Shown: positions 49,379 to 57,451 of the stretch, piece after piece
Layout: every line of letters begins with the position of its first letter
How positions within the stretch are numbered: position 1 is the stretch's first letter
NCBI RefSeq assembly: GCF_012910805.1
Contig: NZ_WTVK01000019.1
Location: 36,173-100,172 of the forward strand
Direction of reading: 5' to 3'
Source: Aromatoleum evansii
Lineage (GTDB): Bacteria; Pseudomonadota; Gammaproteobacteria; Burkholderiales; Rhodocyclaceae
DNA length: 64,000 nucleotides
The notes under the pieces: model-generated
Databases searched by the model: none
What the model saw: only the letters and a program-made list of their open reading frames with translations
What the model was told of the DNA's origin: nothing
Program-made: the position numbers and the translations under genes

Positions 49379-50737
49379 TTACGCCGGTGATCCCGAAGAC
49401 GGGGCCAGGTTTTCGAGTGCGCGCTCAAGGAAGGCACTGAAAAGACCGCGCAGCTTCGCATCCTCCAGCACGCGCCCGGCAGTGAGCGTGAAGTCGCCCG
49501 TGGGCTTCATGAGCATCTTGGCTGCCCCGAAAGTCGGGGATTCCTGGAAGCGCTCCAGCAGAATGTTCTGCTGTGTCTCGTTGAGATTCGCGAAACGGCC
49601 GAGGACAGCATCCACCGTACTGCCAGCCTTGCTCGCAGATTCGGACAGCAAGTTCTTGCTGGTTTTTTCGGCCCGATCCTTCTGTGCCTTGGCCTTGCGC
49701 GCCTTCTCGGCTCGTTCGCGCTCCAGCGGAGTAAAAACCGCATCGTGGTTCAGCAGATGCATAAAGAGGGCGCGGGGCGAACCGACTTCCTTCTTGCCGT
49801 GTTCGATCCGATAGCGTGTCAGCTCGATGACCTCCAGCAACCTATCCTCGGTCCATGCCTCCGAATTCGCGGTAATCGCATCTAGATCATGTGTATTGAG
49901 GTTAAATTCCGCCCTCAGCACGTCATAGAGTTGGCTCCGGACCTCGCTGATGTCCCTTCCGACAGCGCCTGCAGCCTTCTTGACCATATTGAAGCGTATG
50001 GCGATGACCTTGCGGCCGCGGTTGCGCGGTTCCCAGCTTGCGGAGAACTCAGCCTTCTCGTTGATTTCGGCCAAGGACGGTTCGATGATGCTGGAGCGGA
50101 TCGCACGGAACCCTTCTTTCTTGAAGTATGCCGACTCCGCTTTGCCGAACCAGCCCAGGAACTCGGGAATTTCGATCCAATCGGTATGCCCGCGGAAGAC
50201 ATCCTGCAGTAACCGGTCGTGCAGCACTGGGGCATTGTCGCCTGAGAGCTTGTGGCCCTTCGTAAGCGAAAAAAAGGCGTAACGGTGCGGTGAGCGCAAA
50301 ACGCGCCGATGGACCGAGTTAAGCTCGAACGCGAAGCGCCCGTGTTTCACGCCCGCCGGGCCCAAGAGCGGCATGCGCACCCACTCTTCCTTGCCGCGAT
50401 GGCGCGAATCCGGGTCAATCACCTCGATCGCGGCTTGCTGCAGTTCCTTGGCGATGCCGTCGATCCAGTCGTAATCGCGCGTCGAGATGTTTGCCAGCCA
50501 CTTGACCCTTGCCAGATCAATGTCGTAGGCCGCTTGGTCGGGATTGTGTGAAGCGATGAAGTTGACGGCGTTGAGCAGGCGCTGCGCACCGACAGTTAGC
50601 GTCGTAGCACGCACCATATCGTAGGGTTTGTTGTACCCAATATCGCGCCGACTCTCGGTGACGTCTCCATGCTTCATCTCCTCAAGCACGAAGTCGAATA
50701 CCTGCTGCAGATCTGTCACCCCCACCGCCCTCTCCAC
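49379..50737 (-). CDS. rep: Rep_3-family replication initiator
   Basis: 452 aa from a GTG at 50737; later GTGs are possible starts. Two winged-helix domains typical of Rep_3 proteins: LTVGAQRLLNAVNFIASHNP, VKWLANISTRDYDWIDGIAK, FAFELNSVHRRVLRSPHRYA FFSLTKG and WIEIPEFLGWFG. The C-terminal ~130 residues, with a charged coiled coil (LERERAEKARKAKAQKDRAE), are unusually long for the family. Iterons at 50774-51838 are its likely binding sites; two near the start probably give autoregulation. Confidence 0.85.
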   Translation of the reverse strand: MERAVGVTDLQQVFDFVLEEMKHGDVTESRRDIGYNKPYDMVRATTLTVGAQRLLNAVNFIASHNPDQAAYDIDLARVKWLANISTRDYDWIDGIAKELQQAAIEVIDPDSRHRGKEEWVRMPLLGPAGVKHGRFAFELNSVHRRVLRSPHRYAFFSLTKGHKLSGDNAPVLHDRLLQDVFRGHTDWIEIPEFLGWFGKAESAYFKKEGFRAIRSSIIEPSLAEINEKAEFSASWEPRNRGRKVIAIRFNMVKKAAGAVGRDISEVRSQLYDVLRAEFNLNTHDLDAITANSEAWTEDRLLEVIELTRYRIEHGKKEVGSPRALFMHLLNHDAVFTPLERERAEKARKAKAQKDRAEKTSKNLLSESASKAGSTVDAVLGRFANLNETQQNILLERFQESPTFGAAKMLMKPTGDFTLTAGRVLEDAKLRGLFSAFLERALENLAPSSGSPA

Positions 50738-50769
50738 TATGTCAAGAATGGGATGGAGCGGAATCGTAG

Positions 50770-51840
50770 CACGTATTGCGTGGTTGCTCTTGCTTTCTTG
50801 CCACTCAATGTAGCAAAGCAGAGCTAGCTAGCCAGCTATTCATTAGAGCTAAACCTTAAAAGCAAGCATGCTTACAGCGTTCGTAACGTCCTGTTCTACT
50901 TCTGTTTTTAGCGCGTATTGAGTGGTTCAGTGTGCTGAATGCGCGATCTCCTGTGCTAAATGCGCGGCTCCATGTGCGTCTATTGTGTGGTTCGGTGTGC
51001 GTGCATTGAGTGGTTCCATGTGCTGAACGTATGGCTCCATGTGCTAAATGCGCGGTTCGGTGTGCGCATTGAGTGGTCCCATGTGCAAAGCGCTTCCGTT
51101 TCTAGCGCCACAAGGCATTCAGGCGCTCTGGTCTGTCCATTGAGTGGTTCGGTGTGCAGTATTGAGTGGTTGGGTGTGCTGTGCGGATCGAGCGGTTTCT
51201 ATTGTATGGTTGTATGTGCAGCCATCGCCTTCCAGACCCCAAAACACAACCTGTATTGAGTGGTCCCATGTGCGCCGTCGCGCCAAACCGCCTGTTTGCC
51301 CACCATTTGGCACCTTGCCGGCCCTCTATTTTCAGGGGCGTTGCACATGGAACCACTCAATAGACTTCCCGTCGCTTGGCCAGGGGGCTCGTTTGCATAG
51401 GCGAATTCGGGTATTGAGTGGCTCCATGTGCAAATTGCTGCGGTGCGTCGCCGCAGCGTAACAACCTTCGGTTGCACAAACGACCACTCAATAGAAGGAT
51501 GGTTTGCCTGCACGCTATTGAGTGGTGCCATGTGCAGGTTTCGCGGTATATCGCCCCGGCAGGATGGCGCCTTGGCTGCACAAGCAACCACTCAATACGA
51601 TTCAGCCGCCGCGGCTGCGCCTATTGTGTGGTTCGATGTGCAAGATTGGGCTGATTGCGCTTTTGGGCTAGCGCGTTCCCGTGGCTCGCTCCCCGCGCAG
51701 TGCTTGCGGCCCTCCCCTTTCCTGGTCGCCAGTAAGCGTCTTGGCAAGAACGCGTCCCTGTTGCACATGCAACCACGCAATACGAACTCTTGCGCAGGTA
51801 GCCGGCCGAGCCCCGCATGCCCATGGAACCATGCAATGGG
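50770..51840. repeat. iteron array, probable oriV
   Basis: About 18 copies of TATTGAGTGGTTCCATGTGC or close variants. Direct on the plus strand at 50774, 50916, 50981, 51004, 51067, 51138, 51160, 51200, 51254, 51412, 51516 and 51622; inverted at 50792, 51343, 51474, 51578, 51763 and 51819. Degenerate forms lie near 50960, 51028 and 51045. From 51254 on, direct and inverted copies alternate and bound units of 109, 82, 82 and 161 bp. The array adjoins rep. No DnaA box or AT-rich stretch was identified with confidence. Confidence 0.85.
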
Positions 51841-51863
51841 CGACGTCGCCGTAAACGAAAAAG

Positions 51864-51893
51864 CCCGACCAGACGCATGTGCGTCTGATCGGG
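51864..51893 (-). terminator. terminator of operon F
   Basis: CCCGATCAGACGCA and TGCGTCTGGTCGGG (14 bp, one wobble pair), then CTTTTTCG on the minus strand, after 51936-52322. Confidence 0.9.
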
Positions 51894-51935
51894 CGGGGTT
51901 TCACGAGGGCCGCGATTGCGGGCTTTTGGGAAGGG

Positions 51936-52322
51936 CTACGGCGTGTTGTTCCAGCCAAGATAGGCCCGGCTGTACTCGATCATCTGTTCGCCACTCCATT
52001 GGAACGACGTATCGAGGCCGAAATGCTCGACCACCTCCTCCCAGTCGGGCTGGTCGATCAGTTCGGTCATCGGGCCGTTGCACTGTGGGCAGGTTGCGAC
52101 GTTGATGCCGTGGTCGGCACCGTGGACGCAGGCGCAAGCCTCGCAGCGAAAGACATCGAACAGACCAAGGGCGTCGTCGGTGGCGTCGATCTGCGCGTCC
52201 GCTTCGGACGGGAACGAGGTTTCACTCGCGTCCTGGTCGTTGCGCCAGTAATACATTCCGGCCTGATCGGGATCCGGCAGGATTTCGTAGCCGAAGGTCC
52301 GCAGTTCGGTCTTGTTCAGCAT
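51936..52322 (-). CDS. hypothetical protein with zinc ribbon, operon F
   Basis: 128 aa, MLNKTELRTFGYEILPDPDQ. CEACACVHG and CPQCNGPM form a zinc ribbon; the C-terminal part (WEEVVEHFGLDTSFQWSGEQ) is helical. Unknown. AAGGAGCC before the ATG is the right arm of a P3 stem. Confidence 0.75.
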   Translation of the reverse strand: MLNKTELRTFGYEILPDPDQAGMYYWRNDQDASETSFPSEADAQIDATDDALGLFDVFRCEACACVHGADHGINVATCPQCNGPMTELIDQPDWEEVVEHFGLDTSFQWSGEQMIEYSRAYLGWNNTP

Positions 52323-52436
52323 TGTATGGCTCCTTGTGCAGAATGCGGAGCCGCCTCCCGCGCGGGGAAGCGGTCCCGCGCGGGTGAAGGCGACCGGACG
52401 GCCGCCCGAAGGGTTGTGGATTGCGCAATCCAGAAC
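52323..52436 (-). promoter_or_regulatory. intercistronic P2-P3 leader with palindrome
   Basis: TGGATTGCGCAATCCA (52417-52432), then CCCGCGCGGGACC/GCGGGA P2 arms and GGCTCC pairing with GGAGCC at the binding site. Confidence 0.55.
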
Positions 52437-52745
52437 TTACTGGACGCGCCCCGGCGTATGCCGCCCGGACCACGTGCAGCCGCTGCTTTGCCTGACGTGC
52501 TCACGCACGCGCAGCTTGTGCGACTGTCCATGATGACTGCGGTGCATCGCGCAGCGGCGCTCCTCGACGGCGAGCAAAAAGGCGATGTCGGCATGTGCTT
52601 CGGCCAACTGCGCCCTGAGCTTGTCGCGTTGCGCGACTTGGCGCCCGAGCATCCATGCCACCAGAGACGCCAGTACCGTGGCGATCACGGTGCCGACGGC
52701 GCCGATGGCCGAGGCGACAATTTCAGGTGAGGCCCCCGCAGTCAT
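52437..52745 (-). CDS. small membrane-anchored hypothetical protein
   Basis: 102 aa with one membrane segment (IVASAIGAVGTVIATVLASL) and a soluble, His/Cys-containing end (CAMHRSHHGQSHKLRVREHV). It overlaps 52742-53425 by 4 bp. Unknown. Confidence 0.7.
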   Translation of the reverse strand: MTAGASPEIVASAIGAVGTVIATVLASLVAWMLGRQVAQRDKLRAQLAEAHADIAFLLAVEERRCAMHRSHHGQSHKLRVREHVRQSSGCTWSGRHTPGRVQ

Positions 52746-53425
52746 GCGGCCATCCTCCGTCCAGACGGAAGGTCGAAACCACGCCCCAAGCCATACTGAC
52801 CGTCATCCCGTTGGGCGACCTCGAGCGCATAGCGTCCGGTATCGAGCAGCGGGGTCAGGTGCGCGAAGCCGTCCGCATCGAGCTGCTGCACTTCGCCCCG
52901 CAGCGCACGGAAAAGCGGCAGGCTCAACGACTCGGGCGGCAGCTCGACGATTTCGGGCTGATCGTAAGCATCGCGGAAGATCAGCCGGGACCGCTCGGGC
53001 GCAACACGGATGTCGGCGCGAATACGGTTTGCCGTTGCACTGTCCTCGTTGGCCACGATGTCGTCGTAGCGATCGGTGTAGAGCGCGCGATAGTGCGCCG
53101 CGACGGCCACCTTCGACAGCGCCAACACGCAGCGCCCGCTATCCCCGAAATGCAGAATCTGCCGCGTTCCCGTCCCTGCCTGGCCGTTGAACAGCCATCG
53201 CGTGACCTGTGCGCCGGTCGATTCGAGCAGCCCGAGGATGGATACCGTTGCGCCGCGTGCGAGGTTCGGAAGGATGAGGGTCTTGCTGCGTCTGCGTCCG
53301 TTACCGACACCGAAATCGATGTAGTTCTCGCCGCCGGTGCCGGCGCGCGTGATCATACGGCGCATACCTGCGCGGCTCATCAGCTCCGCGGTGGCCGCGA
53401 GCAGATTGGCTTGTAGTTCGTGCAT
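52742..53425 (-). CDS. hypothetical protein, first gene of operon F
   Basis: 227 aa, MHELQANLLAATAELMSRAG. Beta-rich middle (VTRWLFNGQAGTGTRQILHF, GDSGRCVLALSKVAVAAHY). Unknown. AAGGAGTCACCACT before the ATG at 53425 is fully within the P3 stem of leader F. Confidence 0.7.
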   Translation of the reverse strand: MHELQANLLAATAELMSRAGMRRMITRAGTGGENYIDFGVGNGRRRSKTLILPNLARGATVSILGLLESTGAQVTRWLFNGQAGTGTRQILHFGDSGRCVLALSKVAVAAHYRALYTDRYDDIVANEDSATANRIRADIRVAPERSRLIFRDAYDQPEIVELPPESLSLPLFRALRGEVQQLDADGFAHLTPLLDTGRYALEVAQRDDGQYGLGRGFDLPSGRRMAA

Positions 53426-53580
53426 AGTGGTGACTCCTTGCGAGTACGGAGTCACCACGGCCCCTAACGGGATCATGGATGACCCCGTGGGTTGGTGAAA
53501 GGCTGGATTTGGCTTGGCGCCCGGTCTTGCCCAGCTACCGGTTCGGTTCGTGACGAACCAAAGTGGCCGTATGCTACCAC
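53426..53580 (-). promoter_or_regulatory. promoter plus structured leader, operon F
   Basis: Extended -10 TGGTAGCAT (-10 at 53576-53571, minus strand), P0 GGTTCG-TCA-CGAACC, P1 AGCTGGG/..CCAGC, P2 ACGGGGTCA/TGATCCCGT, and P3 GTGGTGACTCC pairing perfectly over 11 bp with GGAGTCACCAC, which contains the ribosome binding site. Confidence 0.8.
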
Positions 53581-53635
53581 TTTCAGCCCCGTGGCGGCCT
53601 TGTAAGACCTGAGCCCCGTGGCATCATTGCCGCAT

Positions 53636-55111
53636 ATGACTGCCGAGTTCGACCTTTCTCCTGCTCGCCCCGCGACTGCACCCAAGGGGTGCCGCCTCTC
53701 CTCGCTCCTGCGACGGGTCGGCGAGATCATCGAGCAACACGCCGGCGTGCCGGTATGGGTGCGGGCAGAGTTGTCGGCGGTGAGCGAGCGCAACGGCCAC
53801 CTCTACCTCGATCTGGTTGAACATGACGAACGTGGAACGGCCATCGCCAAGGTGCGCGCCAACGCTTGGCGCAACGTCGCCAACGCGATCCAGCGCACTT
53901 TCGCCGAGGCGACCGGATCGCGCTTGCAGGCCGGAATCAAGGTGCTGCTGCAGGTACAGGTCACGTTCCACGTCCAGCATGGACTGGCACTGCAGGTTCT
54001 CGACATCGATCCGGCCTACACGGTCGGGGAGATGGCCGCCAAGGTGCAGCGCATCCGGCAAACGCTGATCGCCGAGGGCGTCTTCGAGCGCAACCGCCAC
54101 ATGCCCCGGCCCGTCGATTTTTTCCGCGTGGCCGTCGTGGCGCCCGCCGGGGCTGCCGGACTGGGCGACTTTCAGGCGAATGCCAAGCTGCTCGCTGACA
54201 ACGGCGTATGTTCGTTCGCCTACTACACCGCGACGTTCCAAGGGCCGGCGGCGGCCGATAGTGTGACGTGCGCCATCACCGAAGCCTTGGGCGAGCACCT
54301 ATTCCACCCCTTCGATGCGCTGGTGTTGATCCGAGGAGGCGGGGCCGCCGCCGATCTGGCCTGGCTCAATGAGTTGGTCATCGCCCGCGCCATTTGCGAG
54401 GCATCTCTCCCCGTCCTTGTCGGCATCGGACACGAGCGTGATCGCACGATTCTTGATGAGGTCGCCTGTTGGGTCTTCGATACGCCGTCAAAGGTCATTG
54501 CGGGCATAGAGAACGTGATCCGATTGCGCGCACAGTCGGCGGTGGATGCCTTCGCCGTGATCATGGAGCGCGCTCACGCCCGCCTAACTGGTGCCGAAGC
54601 CGCCGTGGTCCGATACCAGACAGCGGTGCGCACCGCGGCGACCGATCAGCTGCACACCGCGCAGGTCGGGGCAGAACGCAACTATGCGATGGTGCGAAGT
54701 CAGGCTACTGCGGTTACAACCCAAGCCGGGGAGCGCATCGAAGGCCTCTACCGCCGCATCCGCGATGACGCCGTGGCGCAGATCGAGCGTGCGCAGTTCG
54801 AAACGGCACGGCAGTTGAGTTCCGTCACAGAACGGGCCTTGGCGCGGGTGGATTTGGCCGAGCAGGCGATTACCCGCACGCACGGTGAGACGCTCGATAC
54901 GGCCCAGGAGCGCGTGGCTCGCGCTGAGCGCGAGGCCCAATCACTCTTTTCCACCATCTTCAGCCTTGGGCCTGCACCGACGCTTGCTCGCGGCTTCATC
55001 ATCGCCCGCCATGAGGGGCGCCCGATCAGCACGGTCGCCGCGGCGCAAGCTGCGGGCGACTTCGACCTTCAGTTCAAGGATGGAACCGTCCATGTCCACA
55101 TCGAATCTTGA
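53636..55111 (+). CDS. xseA: exonuclease VII large subunit
   Basis: 491 aa. OB fold (VWVRAELSAVSERNGHLYLD), then the nuclease part: FRVAVVAPAGAAGLGDFQAN, ALVLIRGGGAAADLAWLNEL and VGIGHERDRTILDEVA, the usual RGGGS-x-EDL and GHExD positions with small changes. A long helical region and a C-terminal GFIIARHEGRPIS follow. The enzyme digests single-stranded DNA from both ends. A plasmid-borne copy is unusual. Confidence 0.88.
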   Translation: MTAEFDLSPARPATAPKGCRLSSLLRRVGEIIEQHAGVPVWVRAELSAVSERNGHLYLDLVEHDERGTAIAKVRANAWRNVANAIQRTFAEATGSRLQAGIKVLLQVQVTFHVQHGLALQVLDIDPAYTVGEMAAKVQRIRQTLIAEGVFERNRHMPRPVDFFRVAVVAPAGAAGLGDFQANAKLLADNGVCSFAYYTATFQGPAAADSVTCAITEALGEHLFHPFDALVLIRGGGAAADLAWLNELVIARAICEASLPVLVGIGHERDRTILDEVACWVFDTPSKVIAGIENVIRLRAQSAVDAFAVIMERAHARLTGAEAAVVRYQTAVRTAATDQLHTAQVGAERNYAMVRSQATAVTTQAGERIEGLYRRIRDDAVAQIERAQFETARQLSSVTERALARVDLAEQAITRTHGETLDTAQERVARAEREAQSLFSTIFSLGPAPTLARGFIIARHEGRPISTVAAAQAAGDFDLQFKDGTVHVHIES

Positions 55112-55358
55112 CCCCAATAGCTTCGACCAGGCCTTTGCCGTGCTCGAGACAAATGCCAACCGTCTGCGCACCGGCAACCCGATGCAGATCGACGATCTGC
55201 TGCCTATCGTCGAGGAATCCACTGCCGCGTACAAGATTTGCAGGGATCGCCTCGAGCGGGTCCGTGCGGCCCTCAAACAGCACCTCGGTAGCGAGGTCGT
55301 CGGCGCACCCGCGCATAGTGAGAGTGGCGTGTTTGACGACAAGATGCCCGATTTCTGA
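55092..55358 (+). CDS. xseB: exonuclease VII small subunit
   Basis: 88 aa, MSTSNLDPNSFDQAFAVLET. NRLRTGNPMQIDDLLPIVEE and AAYKICRDRLERVRAALKQH give the two-helix coiled pattern of XseB. It overlaps xseA by 20 bp, so the subunits are made together. Confidence 0.8.
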   Translation: MSTSNLDPNSFDQAFAVLETNANRLRTGNPMQIDDLLPIVEESTAAYKICRDRLERVRAALKQHLGSEVVGAPAHSESGVFDDKMPDF

Positions 55359-55360
55359 GC

Positions 55361-55555
55361 TTGACCGCGCCGGACGGCGCGCTATACGATTGACATCACT
55401 TACCTGTCCATTGCGGACGGTATTCGTAGCTGGCCGCGCCAGCCTTTCACAAAGCGTGCAATGCACGCGCCTCCCGCTGACTTCTGTTGACGGGGACTTT
55501 CCACCTTCGGGGTCTAGCTCCGAGGGGCGAAATCCCGATCCATCAGGAGCAGACC
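55361..55555 (+). promoter_or_regulatory. promoter plus structured leader, operon H
   Basis: TTGACC (55361-55366), 18 bp, TACGAT (55385-55390), P0 GTCC-ATTGC-GGAC, P1 AGCTGGCC-GCG-CCAGC followed by CTTTCAC, P2 GACGGGGAC-type arms, and P3 GCTCC pairing with GGAGC. The only plus-strand copy of the module. Confidence 0.7.
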
Positions 55556-55855
55556 ATGGTCAAGACCCAGTTCATCTCGAGCTATCGGGGTGAGTCCGAC
55601 TACCACGTGGACGGACTCGCGGGTCGCGTCTCGGTGCGCGCTTGCAGCGCCAAGTCGCAAGCCTTCTACGGGGATTTCGATCCCCAGCTCTTGGGCTCCA
55701 TCGTCAACGGGTTAAATCCGGTTCCTGACGTGGTGCTCGAGCACTTCAACGGTTGGGTCGAGCAGATCCATCGTGACACCCCCCACCTGTTCGTGCCGCA
55801 TCTGGTCACGGCCAAGTGGTATCCCACGCTGGGCTGGATTCGTTGCGAATCCTGA
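55556..55855 (+). CDS. small hypothetical protein, operon H
   Basis: 99 aa, MVKTQFISSYRGESDYHVDG. Beta-rich; FNGWVEQIHRDTPHLFVPHL. Unknown. AGGAGC upstream, in the P3 stem. Confidence 0.75.
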   Translation: MVKTQFISSYRGESDYHVDGLAGRVSVRACSAKSQAFYGDFDPQLLGSIVNGLNPVPDVVLEHFNGWVEQIHRDTPHLFVPHLVTAKWYPTLGWIRCES

Positions 55856-55930
55856 CCGGCCACTTCACCACCCTTGCGGGGCTCGCGCCCGCAGGGGTGA
55901 CGGCTCCGCGAAACCTTCAAGGAGCAGAAA
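55856..55930 (+). promoter_or_regulatory. intercistronic P2-P3 leader
   Basis: CCCTTGCGGG/CCCGCAGGGG hairpin, then GGCTCC facing the AAGGAGC binding site of 55931-56377. Confidence 0.6.
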
Positions 55931-56377
55931 ATGTCGTCACACGATTGCCGGGTCACCGGCAGCATCACCCTCAAGAACGGCGTCACGATGGTGCAAGTGG
56001 CCGAGGCCTTTGCGCCGTTGTGCGCCTGCTTCGGTCGCGTGTTCGCGGAGCAGGAGATCGAGTTGGAAGGCCGCACGCTTCACTTCTCGATCGACATCTG
56101 GGGGAATGGCGGTTACACCTCCCCTGAGATGGACGAGCTGTCCGAGCGGCTTGGTCCGCTCGTCGATGGCAATGGTTGGTTCCGCTTGCTCGACTTCGAT
56201 ACGGGCGACACGGATGCGGGCGAGACGCCGTACTTCGTCGGAATCGACGCGGGCGCGGTTGAAGCAGCGCGCCTGCGCTATGGCATCGAGCAGATGCAGC
56301 CGTGGGTTGCGCCGGTCATCGGCCAAAAGCAGTTCGAGGGTTTGGCGGCAACGATCCTGGAGATGCGCAACCGCTGA
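55931..56377 (+). CDS. hypothetical protein, operon H
   Basis: 148 aa, MSSHDCRVTGSITLKNGVTM. Contains EIELEGRTLHFSIDIWGNGG and WFRLLDFDTGDTD. A small alpha/beta fold; unknown. Followed by a strong terminator. Confidence 0.75.
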   Translation: MSSHDCRVTGSITLKNGVTMVQVAEAFAPLCACFGRVFAEQEIELEGRTLHFSIDIWGNGGYTSPEMDELSERLGPLVDGNGWFRLLDFDTGDTDAGETPYFVGIDAGAVEAARLRYGIEQMQPWVAPVIGQKQFEGLAATILEMRNR

Positions 56378-56407
56378 CGCGACCCACTTGGGAGCGAAAA
56401 TGAAGAA

Positions 56408-56447
56408 CCCCGCACTACCCGTTCAACGGGCGGTGCGGGGTTTTTTT
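56408..56447 (+). terminator. terminator of operon H
   Basis: CCCCGCACTACCCG and CGGGCGGTGCGGGG arms, then TTTTTTT. Confidence 0.93.
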
Positions 56448-56535
56448 GTGGCAAGTTGCCACAGTGGCAGTCTGCGGCTCGCAGTGTGGCAACTTGCCAC
56501 AGAGTTCCGGCCGGTCGAGTGTGGCAACTTGCCAC
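56448..56535. promoter_or_regulatory. parS-like cluster, three sites
   Basis: GTGGCAASTTGCCAC at 56448-56462, 56486-56500 and 56521-56535, directly downstream of parB. The 15-mer is a palindrome around a central base. Confidence 0.8.
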
Positions 56536-56545
56536 ACTCTGGACT

Positions 56546-57445
56546 TTAGCCCCCCTCCTCCACCAGTTGTTCAACGAATGCGATGAGCTTGGATTGCTGA
56601 GCGTCGCTGAACGCCGTCGTCTTGAGGGTGACCACAAGGCTGTTCGCGCTGCGCTTCACTCCACCCACCTTCTTGCCCGCGCGTCGTAATTCCGTTTCCG
56701 TGGGCCGCGCCTGGGCCGCCTGCGACCCATTTCGTAACGCAACCTCGATGAAGGTGGGCAACTTGCTCTGCTCTAGTCTGCCCTCCTCCATCTCAGTCCA
56801 GCCTTGCATCAAAACCGTTTCGAGGCTGTCGCGATCGCCGAACTTGTCCAGGCATGCCTTGAGCTTTTCCGCACCCGCACGCCCCATCACACGCGGATTG
56901 ATCTCCAGCCGATCGATCACGCATTGCGGAAGGTCGAAGAAAGCCAGATAGCGGTACATATCCTTTCGGTCCTTACCCAGCGATTCCGCCAGATTGGTCC
57001 GACTCGGGAAGAGATGCTCGACTTGCCGGATCGCGCGCCCAATCTCGTAATCGCACAGATCTTCTCGGTCGACGTTCTCGGCGAGGGCGAGGATCGCCAT
57101 TTCGTCATCCGTGACCGGACACACCAGCGCCTCGATGTGCGTGAGCTTGAGCATCTGATGCGCGCGCCAGCGCCGTTCGCCTGCGATGATCTGGTAGCGC
57201 CCATCGACCTTGCGAACGCTGATCGGTTGCGCCAGCCCGCTTGCCTTGATGGACTCCGCGAGGGACTGGAGTTCTTCTGCAGGGAATGTGCGTCTCGGCT
57301 GATAGGGATTCGGTTCGATCAGCTCGACGGGAATCTTCTCGTAGCTCTTGCCGAGGTCGATCTCGACTTCCTGTACCGCTGAGGCGTGCCGCGCCGTGTT
57401 CTCCGCGATTTTTCTCGCGAGCATTGCTTTCATGTCTTTGGCCAC
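56546..57445 (-). CDS. parB: ParB-family centromere-binding protein
   Basis: 299 aa. PVELIEPNPYQPRRTFPAEE and QIIAGERRWRAHQMLKL are the CTP-binding ParB boxes; the central HTH (SRTNLAESLGKDRKDMYRYL) binds parS. The C-terminal region (SLVVTLKTTAFSDAQQSKLI) would dimerise. It is 6 bp downstream of parA. Likely binds the 15-bp palindromes on both sides of the operon. Confidence 0.93.
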   Translation of the reverse strand: MAKDMKAMLARKIAENTARHASAVQEVEIDLGKSYEKIPVELIEPNPYQPRRTFPAEELQSLAESIKASGLAQPISVRKVDGRYQIIAGERRWRAHQMLKLTHIEALVCPVTDDEMAILALAENVDREDLCDYEIGRAIRQVEHLFPSRTNLAESLGKDRKDMYRYLAFFDLPQCVIDRLEINPRVMGRAGAEKLKACLDKFGDRDSLETVLMQGWTEMEEGRLEQSKLPTFIEVALRNGSQAAQARPTETELRRAGKKVGGVKRSANSLVVTLKTTAFSDAQQSKLIAFVEQLVEEGG

Positions 57446-57451
57446 GACGAG

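Noticed and set aside
50770..51840. Repeated ~20-bp units could be read as a CRISPR array
   Set aside because: The spacing is irregular, the copies occur in both orientations and they adjoin a Rep_3 gene; they are iterons.
52320..52339. Solo iteron-like sequence near oriV
   Set aside because: Five mismatches to the consensus, and the bases are explained by the P3 stem and ribosome binding site of 51936-52322.
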